Below are positions 8,670-16,487 of a stretch of DNA of 64,000 nt, one piece after another. The translations under genes were made by a program, and so were the position numbers. The notes under the pieces were generated by a model. The model was not told the DNA's origin and did no database searches. It saw only the letters and a program-made list of their open reading frames with translations. Position 1 is the stretch's first letter. The number at the start of each line of letters is the position of its first letter. The stretch spans positions 2,170,001 to 2,234,000 of the forward strand of contig NZ_JARVRS010000001.1 of assembly GCF_030209575.1 (NCBI RefSeq). Reading direction: 5' to 3'. This DNA is from Leifsonia sp. fls2-241-R2A-40a. Lineage in GTDB: Bacteria > Actinomycetota > Actinomycetes > Actinomycetales > Microbacteriaceae.

Positions 8670-9803
8670 ATGACCGCCGTACAGAAGGTCGCGATCGCCG
8701 GAAGCGGCGTCGCCGGTCTGGCCGCCGCCATCCAGCTCGCCAAGGCGGGCGTCGAGGTCGACGTCTTCGAATCGAAGGCCGAACTGAGCGCCCTGGGCTC
8801 GGGCATCACCCTGCAAGGCAACGCGCTTCGGGTCTTCGACGCGCTGGGCGTCTGGGACGACGTGCGGGAGGCGGGCTACTTCTTCGAAGGACTGACGCTC
8901 CGGGCTCCCGGACCGGATGCGCCGGTGGTGGCCGAACTGCCCGAGGTGAAGACGGGTGGCCCGGACTTCCCCGCGACCGGCGGCATGTACCGGCCCGACC
9001 TCGCGCGCATCCTCCTCCGGCATGCGGAGGCGGCGGGTGCGACGGTGCGCTTCGGGTCGAAGGTGACCGGGGTGTCGCAGACGGACGGCGGCGTCTCACT
9101 CGACGTGGACGGTGGACCGGCCGGCACCTACGACCTCCTGATCGGAGCGGACGGTCTCAACTCCGTCGTGCGGGACCTGATCGGCATCGAGACGAAGCCG
9201 CAGCCGACCGGGATGGGCATCTGGCGCGCGTTCGTCTCGCGCCCGGCATCGGTCGAGCGCAGCGAGCTCTACTACGGCGGCCCGGTGTACATCGCGGGCT
9301 ACACGCCGACCGGCGAGGACACGATGTACGCCTTCCTGGTCGAGCCGTCCCGCGAGCGCGTCGAGATCACCGACGAGCAGGCGGTCGACATCATGCTGGA
9401 GGAGTCGGCCGCGTACGGCGGCCCGTGGGAGGACATCCGCGCCGACCTGCGGGACGGCGCGCACGTGAACTACACCTGGTTCACCCAGCACCTGGTCCCG
9501 GCCCCGTGGAACCGCGGGCGCGCGGTGGTCATCGGCGACGCCGCGCACAGCTGCCCGCCCACGATCGCTCAGGGCGCCGCGCAGGCGCTGGAGGACGCAC
9601 TCGTCCTCACCGAGTTGCTGGTCGAGAGGGACGTCGTGGACGACTCCTTGTGGGACGAGTTCCACGGCCGTCGACTGCCGCGGGCGCAGGCCGTCGTCGA
9701 GGCGTCCGTGCAGCTCGGTCAGTGGCAGATCGACCACGACCGGGAGGCCGACGCCGCCGGGCTCATCTTCGGCATCTCGCACCGGATGGCGGAGCCCGCA
9801 TGA
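8670..9803 (+). CDS. FAD-dependent aromatic monooxygenase
   Basis: A 377-residue class A flavoprotein hydroxylase (PHBH/salicylate hydroxylase type). FAD-binding GSGVAG is at residues 11-16 with the acidic end of strand 2 (DVFES). The DG motif GADGLNSVVRD is at about 159-169, and the GD motif GDAAHSCPPTIAQGAAQALEDA starts at 289. These enzymes use NAD(P)H and O2 to hydroxylate a phenolic or heteroaromatic ring, here presumably making the substrate for the extradiol dioxygenase. AGAGAGG precedes the ATG; the stop overlaps the next ATG (ATGA). Confidence 0.9.
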   Translation: MTAVQKVAIAGSGVAGLAAAIQLAKAGVEVDVFESKAELSALGSGITLQGNALRVFDALGVWDDVREAGYFFEGLTLRAPGPDAPVVAELPEVKTGGPDFPATGGMYRPDLARILLRHAEAAGATVRFGSKVTGVSQTDGGVSLDVDGGPAGTYDLLIGADGLNSVVRDLIGIETKPQPTGMGIWRAFVSRPASVERSELYYGGPVYIAGYTPTGEDTMYAFLVEPSRERVEITDEQAVDIMLEESAAYGGPWEDIRADLRDGAHVNYTWFTQHLVPAPWNRGRAVVIGDAAHSCPPTIAQGAAQALEDALVLTELLVERDVVDDSLWDEFHGRRLPRAQAVVEASVQLGQWQIDHDREADAAGLIFGISHRMAEPA

Positions 9804-10792
9804 GGATCGCCCGCTGGACCACCGCGGATTCCGGCCTGCGCGAGGGCTTCGTGATCGGGGATCGCGTGGTCCCGTTCCCCGACGGACTCACGGTCGCCGA
9901 CGTCCTGGCCCGCGGGCTGGCCGAAGCGCCGGCCCTCCTCGCCCGGGTCCAGGACGAGCCGGGCGTGCCGCTGTCGGAGGTGCGCCTCCTGGCTCCCCTC
10001 GCCCCCGCATCCATCCGTGACTTCGTCGCCTTCGAGGAGCACGTCGAAGGGGTGAGCGCGTCGGTCGACGGAAAGAGCGAGGTGGTGCCCGAGTGGTACC
10101 AGGCGCCGACCTTCTACTTCACCAACCCGCACACGGTGCTCGGGCCGGACGAGCAGCTGCGGCCCCCCGCCAGTGCGCGCCTCGACTTCGAGCTGGAGGT
10201 CGCCGCCGTGATCGGCGCGGCGCCCGGCACCGACGGCGCGAACCTGAGCCCCGAGGACGCGGCCGGCGTGATCTTCGGCTACACGATCATGAACGACTGG
10301 TCGGCCCGCGACCTGCAGTCCCGCGAGATGAAGGTGCGCCTCGGCCCGGCCAAGGGCAAGGACTTCGGAACGGCACTCGGGCCGTGGATCGTCACCGCCG
10401 ACGAACTGGACCCGTACCTCGACGACGACGGCTTCCTCGCCCTTGAGGCGGAGGTCTCCGTCAACGGCGAGCGGGTGGGCCACGATCTCCTGTCGAACAT
10501 GGGCTGGCCGTTCCCCGAACTCGTCGCCTACGCGTCCCGCAACTCGCGGGTCGTGCCCGGTGACGTGCTCGGCTCCGGGACCACCGGCAACGGGGGCTGC
10601 CTGGCAGAGCTGTGGGGACGACGCGGCGAGTTGGACCCCCGACCACTCGCCGAGGGCGACGCGGTGCGGATGGTCGTCGAGGGGATCGGCGAGCTGGTGG
10701 GTCCTGTCGGGGCGAGCGTGGCCCTCCCGGAGCCGGCCGCGGCCCGGCAGCGCACGCGTGCGCGCAGCCGAGAGGCGCAGGCCGCACTGTGA
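9800..10792 (+). CDS. Fumarylacetoacetate hydrolase (FAH)-family protein
   Basis: A 330-residue FAH-fold enzyme. Metal-binding acids Glu131 and Glu133 (DFELEVAAVIG) and Asp166 (MNDWSARDLQSRE) are in place, with His81 (EEHVEG) as a candidate base. The KGKDFGTALGPW and GSGTTGNGG segments are typical. Members hydrolyse acylpyruvates or hydrate 2-oxo-4-pentenoates after ring fission, which fits its place in the operon. It overlaps the monooxygenase (ATGA) and the SDR (GTGA). The last 25 residues are an Ala/Arg-rich tail unlike the rest. Confidence 0.88.
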   Translation: MRIARWTTADSGLREGFVIGDRVVPFPDGLTVADVLARGLAEAPALLARVQDEPGVPLSEVRLLAPLAPASIRDFVAFEEHVEGVSASVDGKSEVVPEWYQAPTFYFTNPHTVLGPDEQLRPPASARLDFELEVAAVIGAAPGTDGANLSPEDAAGVIFGYTIMNDWSARDLQSREMKVRLGPAKGKDFGTALGPWIVTADELDPYLDDDGFLALEAEVSVNGERVGHDLLSNMGWPFPELVAYASRNSRVVPGDVLGSGTTGNGGCLAELWGRRGELDPRPLAEGDAVRMVVEGIGELVGPVGASVALPEPAAARQRTRARSREAQAAL

Positions 10793-11574
10793 GTCCCATT
10801 GCGAGCCTCGGTGCCGGCCTGGAGGGCGCGACCGTCGTCGTGACCGGCGCCGCTCGCGGCCAGGGCGCCGCCGAGGCGCGCCTGCTCGCCACGTGCGGTG
10901 CGCAGGTCGTCGCGACCGATGCGACCGCCCCGGACGAGCCCCTCGGCGACCGCATCGCCTTCCGGCTGCTCGACGTCACCGACGAGGACGCGTGGGCGGA
11001 ACTCGCGGCGGACCTCGCGACGACGCTGGCCGGAACGCCCCTGCGCGGCCTCGTCAACAACGCCGGCGTCACCCACCGCGCCGGCCTCGCCCAGACCGAG
11101 CGCGCCGACTGGGATCGTGTGCTCGCCGTCAACCTGACCGGCCCCATGCTCGGGATGCGCGCGCTCGCTCCGCTCATGGCCGAGGGCTCCTCGATCGTGA
11201 ACGTCGGCTCCGTTGCGGGACTGACCGGTCACTACACCGCCGCCTACACCGCGTCGAAGTGGGGCCTGCGCGGTCTCTCGCGTGTGGCCGCCACCGAGTT
11301 CGGCCCCCGCGGCATCCGCGTGAACACCATCCACCCCGGCTTCATCGAGACCGGCATGACCGCGAACGCGCCGACGGCGATGCGGGAGGCGCAGCTCGAA
11401 CTGACGCCGCTCCAGCGGCTCGGTGAGCCCTCCGATGTGGCCGGTCTCGCCGTGTTCCTGCTGTCCGATGCGTCTGCGTACCTGTCGGGCGCCGACATCC
11501 CCGTCGACGGAGGGTTCACCTCGTCCGCCGGCGCCAAGTACCTCGCGGACCGCATCGCCGCCGCGACGACGTAA
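10789..11574 (+). CDS. Short-chain dehydrogenase/reductase
   Basis: A classical SDR of 261 residues. Cofactor motif TGAARGQG (19-26), NNAG (90-93) and the catalytic Ser141, Tyr153 and Lys157 (YTASK) are all present. The acidic residue after strand 2 (VVATDAT) favours NAD(H). The C-terminal SGADIPVDGGF is the standard ending. The start is GTG 10789, overlapping the FAH stop by four bases. It likely oxidises or reduces an alcohol/ketone intermediate of the same pathway. Substrate unknown. Confidence 0.9.
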   Translation: MSPIASLGAGLEGATVVVTGAARGQGAAEARLLATCGAQVVATDATAPDEPLGDRIAFRLLDVTDEDAWAELAADLATTLAGTPLRGLVNNAGVTHRAGLAQTERADWDRVLAVNLTGPMLGMRALAPLMAEGSSIVNVGSVAGLTGHYTAAYTASKWGLRGLSRVAATEFGPRGIRVNTIHPGFIETGMTANAPTAMREAQLELTPLQRLGEPSDVAGLAVFLLSDASAYLSGADIPVDGGFTSSAGAKYLADRIAAATT

Positions 11575-11596
11575 GCAACGAGAAGGAGCCCGTTCC

Positions 11597-12781
11597 GTGT
11601 TCATGTACTTCCCCACCAACTACGTGTGGAGCCTCGCCGTGGTCGCGACACTCAACAACGGCGGCTACATCGACGAGGTCGACCGGGCGTGCAAGCCGGT
11701 GCTGCTCGCGTCGCAGAACGGCGACGACGCCGGGACCGCAGAGCTGTACGCCTCGTGGGCGGCCGTCGCCGACCGTCTGGTCGCCAAGGCGGCTGCCGAC
11801 GAGGCCGCCGGCCGCCGGATCGGTGCGGGGGAGACGTACTACCGCGCGTCGCTCTACACGTCCCAGTCGGAGCGGCTGCAGTCGCCGCGGTGGGAGGGTC
11901 GCAACGCGGCGTACCAGAAGTCCATCGACCTGCTGCTCAAGCACGTCGAACTGAGCCGCATCCCGCTCACCCGGGTCGAGGTCCCGTACGAGGGTTCGTC
12001 GCTGCCCGGGTACTTCTACCGCGCACCGGGCGAGGGGCCGCATCCCGTGATCATCCAGTGGAACGGCCTCGATTCGACGAAGGAGATGATGTACTACTCC
12101 GGCTTCCCGAAGATGCTGGCCGAGCGCGGCATCTCCACGCTGATGATCGACACGCCCGGTTCAGGCGAGGCGCTCCGGCTGCGCGGCCTCACCGCGCGCC
12201 ACGACACCGAGGTGTGGGCAGCGGCCATCATCGACTGGATCGAGGAGCACGCCGCCGAATTGGATGCGGATCCCGAGCAGCTCGGGATCGTGGGCTGGTC
12301 GCTGGGCGGCTACTACGCTCCTCGCGCGGCGGCCTTCGAGAAGCGGCTGAAGCTGGCGGTCGCCTGGGGCGCCAACCACGACTGGGCCGCGGTCCAGGAG
12401 GCGCGTCGCAACCGCGAGGGAGAGAACCCGGTGCCGCACTACTGGGACCACGTGTTCTGGGTGTGGGGCGTGGACTCGATGGAGGCGTTCATCGAGAAGA
12501 CCGCGGGGATGCACCTGAACGGCGTCGCGGAGAAGATCACGGTGCCGCTGCTCATCACGCACGGCGCCGGCGACCGGCAGATCCCCGTGAAGTACGCGCA
12601 CGAGACCTACGACCAGGCGGTGAACAGCCCGCGTCGCGAGCTGCGCATCTTCGACGACCCGGAGGGCGGCACCGAGCACATCTCGATCGACAACATGCCG
12701 TACGTCGCCGGCATCATCGCCGACTGGGTGGCCGAGACCTTCGCGGCCGAGAGCGAGGGCGCGGGCGCGGGCGCGGAGTAG
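11597..12781 (+). CDS. Alpha/beta hydrolase with helical N-terminal cap (2,6-dihydroxypseudooxynicotine hydrolase-like)
   Basis: A 394-residue alpha/beta hydrolase whose first 120 or so residues are a helical cap. The nucleophile elbow is GWSLGG (Ser235). Asp326 (THGAGDRQIP) and His361 (GGTEHIS) complete the triad. The architecture resembles 2,6-dihydroxypseudooxynicotine hydrolase, which splits a C-C bond beside a hydroxylated ring, and FrsA-like esterases. It could cleave an acyl-aromatic bond (inference). Start GTG 11597 is chosen because AAGGAG lies eight bases upstream; ATG 11603 is possible. Last gene of the forward operon; a short GAG-rich repetitive tail ends the protein. Confidence 0.8.
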   Translation: MFMYFPTNYVWSLAVVATLNNGGYIDEVDRACKPVLLASQNGDDAGTAELYASWAAVADRLVAKAAADEAAGRRIGAGETYYRASLYTSQSERLQSPRWEGRNAAYQKSIDLLLKHVELSRIPLTRVEVPYEGSSLPGYFYRAPGEGPHPVIIQWNGLDSTKEMMYYSGFPKMLAERGISTLMIDTPGSGEALRLRGLTARHDTEVWAAAIIDWIEEHAAELDADPEQLGIVGWSLGGYYAPRAAAFEKRLKLAVAWGANHDWAAVQEARRNREGENPVPHYWDHVFWVWGVDSMEAFIEKTAGMHLNGVAEKITVPLLITHGAGDRQIPVKYAHETYDQAVNSPRRELRIFDDPEGGTEHISIDNMPYVAGIIADWVAETFAAESEGAGAGAE

Positions 12782-12793
12782 GGCGCCGGTGCG

Positions 12794-12822
12794 CCCTCGC
12801 CCCGGCGGTTCAGCGGCGAGGG
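12794..12822. terminator. Hairpin between convergent alpha/beta hydrolase and GH3 genes
   Basis: CCCTCGCC (12794-12801) pairs with GGCGAGGG (12815-12822) over a 13-base loop in the 28-bp convergent gap. The right arm enters the GH3 coding end. A modest bidirectional terminator candidate without a U-tract. Confidence 0.4.
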
Positions 12823-14567
12823 TGGCCCGCGCGGAAGAGCGGGTCCGGAGTGTCGTCGGGCGCGTCTGGAGCGCTCGCGGCCACCGAGGCCATGTCCCGC
12901 GGCAGGTCGAAGGGAAGCGCTCCCTGCGCGTCCGCCCGGCCGGCGAGCACGGCGAGGAGCACGTCGTCCGCGGCGCCGAACTCGCCGACGAGCGCGGCCA
13001 CCTCTCCGGCGAACGGGGTGAGGATCGCGGGGCGGTTCAGCGTGACTACGAGGACGACCGGCAGGCGGCGAGCGAGCGCGAGCACCCGGTCGATCTCGTC
13101 CGCTCCGAATTCGAGGGACCCCTGCTGCATCCCGGACTCCAGGAAGAAGTGGTCGCGGTACTCGAACGGGGATGCGACCCGGACGACCGCGAAGTCGGCC
13201 GCCTCGGCATCCGCCGCCCGCCAGCCCGGCGGGAGTGCGGCCTCCGCCACTCCGACCAGGTGCACGCGCGCGTCACCACGGACAGGAAGGAACGGCGCGG
13301 CTGTCGTGCCGTTCGCGCGGTTCGTCAGGATGGTGACGGCTCGCGCCTGGGCCTCTCGGCCGAGTGCGACGTCGTCGGGCCGGGGGAGGCGGTCGGCACC
13401 GGGCGCATCCTCGCCGCCGAGGTCGCCGTCGACCAGCTCCAACTCGACCATCAGCCGGACGAGACGAAGTGCCGATTCCGCCAGACGGCCCGGGTCGAGC
13501 CGACCTGAATCCACCGCCTCCCGGATCAGCCGCGTGTCGCTCTCACCGCCGAGCTGGTCGACCCCGGCTTCGAACAGTCGGCATAGCCGTTCCAACGGGG
13601 ACAGCTCCTCGACCCCCCACGCCCGCGCCGGGAACGGCTTCCCGGCGACCTCGATGTCGGTGACGAGCCCGAAATCCGTGAGCACGACGCCGTCGAAGCC
13701 CAGCTCGTCGCGCAGGAGCCCGGTGATGATCCGCCGGTTGAACGAGAACCCGACCGGTTCGACCGGCTCGCCGTCGATCACCAAGCCCACGGGCATCCCG
13801 TAGTACGGCATGATCGCCGCGGCCCCGGCGGCGATGGCCGCACGGAACGGCGCGAGGTGGTCGTCGAACCGTCCCGCCGGGTAGACCTGTTCGCGGCCGT
13901 AGGGGAAGTGCGGATCCTCGCCGTCGAGCTGCGGGCCGCCGCCCGGGAAGTGCTTCACGGTGGCGGCGACGCTCGTTCCATCCAGCCGTGGTCCTTGGAG
14001 CCCTTCGAGGAAGGCGACCACCAGCCGCGACGTCGTCTCGGGGTCCGACCCGAAGCTCTGCGCCTGGCGGGCCCATCGAGGTTCGGTGGCGAGGTCGATC
14101 TGCGGATGCAGGGCCATCCGGATTCCCATCGCCCGGTAGTCGCGGCGGACGGTCTCCGCATAGCGGCGCACCAGGTCTGCATCCCCGATCGCGCCGAGTC
14201 CCAGGTTCTCCGGCCACTGCGAGAGCCCGGCCGCCGTATGGGCGGCGCCGTCGTTCTGCAGGAACGCGTGCCGCGGATCGGTGGAGAAGACGGCGGGGAG
14301 CCTCGATCCGTTCGATCGCGAGATCCCCTGGAGCTCGCGCAGGAATGCGGCGGTGCGCTCCGGGGAGGGGATGCGGCCCAGGCAGAAGAAGCGGAGGCCG
14401 TGGTCGACGATCAGCTCCCGGAAGGTCGGGCCGCCGAATCCGGCGGACGCATCCGGGTCCGGGTTGTCCCCCACCATGATCATCGGATGCAGCAGCAGGC
14501 CGATCCGCTCATCCAGCGTCATCCCCTCGACGATCTCCCGGGCCCGGCTGGTGCTGGCGGTGGTCAC
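12810..14567 (-). CDS. Glycoside hydrolase family 3 (beta-glucosidase/beta-xylosidase type)
   Basis: A cytoplasmic GH3 enzyme of about 585 residues. Substrate-binding Lys-His appears in ATVKHFPGGG, and the catalytic Asp lies in GVVLTDFGLVTD, where the family has SDW or TDW. A shorter C-terminal domain ends without a fibronectin module, and there is no signal peptide. Start GTG 14567 is preferred because GAGGGAGA lies six bases upstream; an ATG at 14600 lacks a ribosome-binding site. A 21-bp palindrome sits 35 bp upstream. It probably removes O-linked sugars from glycosides imported for the adjacent catabolic operons (inference). Confidence 0.88.
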   Translation of the reverse strand: MTTASTSRAREIVEGMTLDERIGLLLHPMIMVGDNPDPDASAGFGGPTFRELIVDHGLRFFCLGRIPSPERTAAFLRELQGISRSNGSRLPAVFSTDPRHAFLQNDGAAHTAAGLSQWPENLGLGAIGDADLVRRYAETVRRDYRAMGIRMALHPQIDLATEPRWARQAQSFGSDPETTSRLVVAFLEGLQGPRLDGTSVAATVKHFPGGGPQLDGEDPHFPYGREQVYPAGRFDDHLAPFRAAIAAGAAAIMPYYGMPVGLVIDGEPVEPVGFSFNRRIITGLLRDELGFDGVVLTDFGLVTDIEVAGKPFPARAWGVEELSPLERLCRLFEAGVDQLGGESDTRLIREAVDSGRLDPGRLAESALRLVRLMVELELVDGDLGGEDAPGADRLPRPDDVALGREAQARAVTILTNRANGTTAAPFLPVRGDARVHLVGVAEAALPPGWRAADAEAADFAVVRVASPFEYRDHFFLESGMQQGSLEFGADEIDRVLALARRLPVVLVVTLNRPAILTPFAGEVAALVGEFGAADDVLLAVLAGRADAQGALPFDLPRDMASVAASAPDAPDDTPDPLFRAGHPRR

Positions 14568-14601
14568 GGATGGTCTCCCTCGACTCGCGGACGGGTCCAT
14601 C

Positions 14602-14622
14602 TTATGTTGAAAACCGACATAA
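14602..14622 (-). promoter_or_regulatory. Palindromic operator candidate upstream of GH3
   Basis: TTATGTTG, five bases, CGACATAA: an eight-base inverted repeat with one mismatch, strikingly AT-rich for this region. It lies between the GH3 start and the DUF2277 gene. Size and symmetry suit a LacI- or ROK-type repressor site. The binding protein is not identified. Confidence 0.5.
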
Positions 14623-14665
14623 CGGTCTCTGGCGATCGGGTCGTCCCCGGGGTTATCGTCGGCGC

Positions 14666-14962
14666 ATGTGCCGCAACATCCGCTGCCTCCACAACTTCGA
14701 GCCGCCGACGACCGACGACGAGGTGCGCGAGGCCGCGCTCCAGTTCGTCCGCAAGGTGAGCGGCTCGACCCGTCCTTCTCGGGCGAACACGGCCGCCTTC
14801 GAGCAGGCGATCGACGAGATCGCCGAGGCCACCCGCCGGATGCTCGACCAGCTCGTCACCAACGCTCCGCCCAAGAGCCGGGAGCTCGAAGCGGTCAAGG
14901 GCCGCGAGCGCCACGAGAAGCGGATGGAGCGCGAGGTCCGGATCCGCACCGCGTCGGTCTGA
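14666..14962 (+). CDS. DUF2277 family protein
   Basis: A 98-residue conserved small protein opening MCRNIRCLHNFEPPTTDDEV and continuing ALQFVRKVSGSTRPSRANTA and LVTNAPPKSRE, the family signature. Function unknown; soluble, helical and charged. The start is ATG 14666. A TATCGT hexamer ends exactly six bases before it and there is no Shine-Dalgarno, so the mRNA is probably leaderless. It stands alone, divergent from GH3. Confidence 0.9.
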   Translation: MCRNIRCLHNFEPPTTDDEVREAALQFVRKVSGSTRPSRANTAAFEQAIDEIAEATRRMLDQLVTNAPPKSRELEAVKGRERHEKRMEREVRIRTASV

Positions 14963-15033
14963 GGGTTCGGGTCGTCGCGCGTCGCCGCCGCGGTGCGGCC
15001 ACGATAGCTCGCCCCTTCCCGATCCACCCACGG

Positions 15034-15062
15034 TGGCCCTCCCCTTCGGGTGGGGAGGGCCA
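15034..15062. terminator. Strong hairpin between DUF2277 and lectin-like genes
   Basis: TGGCCCTCCCC (15034-15044) and GGGGAGGGCCA (15052-15062) form a perfect 11-bp stem with a seven-base loop, followed by GCTTGTTC. A second small hairpin CCACGG-GA-CCGTGG follows at about 15076-15089. It sits in the convergent gap 14963-15186, which holds no gene. Confidence 0.65.
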
Positions 15063-15186
15063 GCTTGTTCCAAGCCACGGGACCGTGGTGAAAGAGCCGA
15101 GCATCCAGACACGACCGAGGTAGTGTCCGCACTGCGGCACGCGGATGCGCAGCCGACGGTGCCGCGCAGTGCGAGCTGAACCGGCC

Positions 15187-16302
15187 TCACGGCCTCCACT
15201 GCAGTTCGACGATGTGATGGGCGTCGCTCAGGTAGAAGACGTTCTGCGTGCCCAGGTCGACCTCGACGAAGGCGGCGGGCTCGCTCCACGCCGGCGGCGC
15301 ACCGACCCGGGCGGCGATGTCGTTGTGGTGCCAGGCGCCGGTGCTCCACCACAGCTCGTGCACGAAGCCGTCGGCGCCGGTGTAGACCACGTGCTGGGTG
15401 GCGACGGGCTGGAACAGCCCCGCCTCGAAGGCGTAGCCGACCGGGGTTCCCGTGCGCGTCGGAGCCGGGGCGTCCGCCGCGACCGTCAGGTCGTTGTGAT
15501 GCCAGCCGTCGGTGCGCCACCACAGCTCGTGGATGTGCCCGTCGACGCCCACGTAGTCGACGTGCTGGGTGCCGTCGCCCCGGAAGACGTAGCCGTGGAA
15601 GAGATCGGAGTCGCTCGCCGCCGGCGCCCCGGTCGCGGCGGTCAGGTCGCCCCAGTGCCAGCCGGAGGCGTCCGCCCAGAACTCGATCACGTGGCCGGCC
15701 TCCGTCCGCGTGAGCACGTGGGCCGTTCGCTGATCCTCGAACGAGTATCCGGTCGCCGCCACGCCCGGCGCACAGGCCGGCGCTCCGGTCGCCCCGGTCA
15801 GATCGAGGTCGTGCCACCCGTTGCCGGAGTTGCTGAGTTCGTGGATGTGACCGCCGCCGCGCGCGTGGTAGACCACCCGCTGGGTGCCGTCGTAATAGGT
15901 CTCGTAGCCGTACGGCTGCGACAGGGTCAGCGGCGCGTGCCCCGCATTGGTGAGGTCGTTCGCGTTCCAGCCGTCGTCCTCCGTGTACCAGAGCTCGTGC
16001 ACGTGACCGTCGAACTGGCGGCCCTGGTACACGACGTGCTGCGAGCCCTGATGCGCCCAGATGTAACCGTTCGCGGTCGTCGCGGCCTCCGCTCCGCCCG
16101 CCTCCGATACCAGGTTCTTGACGTGCCAGTCGTCGCCCTCGCTGCAGTACAGCTCGTACAGCTGGCCGTCGTCCCCGCCCGAGAACGTGAAGCCCTGGAA
16201 CACGACGTGGCGTGTGAACTGCGCGAACAGCCACGCAGTCGGCTGGTAGACGGCGAGCGGCGCCCCCGCTCGTGTCGTGAGGTCTGTGGTACTCCATCCC
16301 AT
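15187..16302 (-). CDS. Seven-repeat beta-propeller, fucose-lectin-like
   Basis: 371 residues made of seven repeats of about 52-58 residues, each built as GTQHVVYxGxDGHIHELW followed by GWHHNDLT and GAPAA. The repeated H-x-x-E-L-W positions are visible seven times (YELY, HELW, HELS, IEFW, HELW, HELW, VELQ). This is the pattern of fucose-specific lectin-like propellers. The N-terminus (MGWSTTDLTTRAGAPLA) supplies the missing half of the last repeat, so the ring closes by strand swapping. No signal peptide is seen, so export, if any, is non-Sec. GGAG lies seven bases before ATG. Sugar specificity cannot be read from sequence. Confidence 0.7.
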   Translation of the reverse strand: MGWSTTDLTTRAGAPLAVYQPTAWLFAQFTRHVVFQGFTFSGGDDGQLYELYCSEGDDWHVKNLVSEAGGAEAATTANGYIWAHQGSQHVVYQGRQFDGHVHELWYTEDDGWNANDLTNAGHAPLTLSQPYGYETYYDGTQRVVYHARGGGHIHELSNSGNGWHDLDLTGATGAPACAPGVAATGYSFEDQRTAHVLTRTEAGHVIEFWADASGWHWGDLTAATGAPAASDSDLFHGYVFRGDGTQHVDYVGVDGHIHELWWRTDGWHHNDLTVAADAPAPTRTGTPVGYAFEAGLFQPVATQHVVYTGADGFVHELWWSTGAWHHNDIAARVGAPPAWSEPAAFVEVDLGTQNVFYLSDAHHIVELQWRP

Positions 16303-16403
16303 GGTGATGCTCCGATCCGTCCGATCGTCGGCGTCGGGATCCGGCGTTGACGCCCTCAGGCTAGACGCGCCCGCGATCTTCCGGGCCTCCCCGATCCGCC
16401 GCA

Positions 16404-16471
16404 GCCGCCGAGCACAGGGAAATTGTCACCAATTCCCGGGAATCGGCGACGGTTTCCCTGTGCTCGGCGGC
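16404..16471. terminator. Long perfect inverted repeat downstream of the membrane-protein gene
   Basis: GCCGCCGAGCACAGGGAAA (16404-16422) is exactly complementary to 16453-16471, a 19-bp perfect stem. The 30-base loop itself contains the palindrome ATTCCCGGGAAT. It lies just past the stop of the reverse gene at 16488 and upstream of the lectin start. Terminator is the simplest reading; a recombination or protein site is possible. Confidence 0.5.
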
Positions 16472-16487
16472 TCGGCGGCTCGACGGC

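Noticed and set aside
8666-9799. Forward frame that appears to fuse an Arg-rich region to the FAH protein
   Set aside because: The first part is an out-of-frame shadow of the flavin monooxygenase; the FAH gene starts at ATG 9800.
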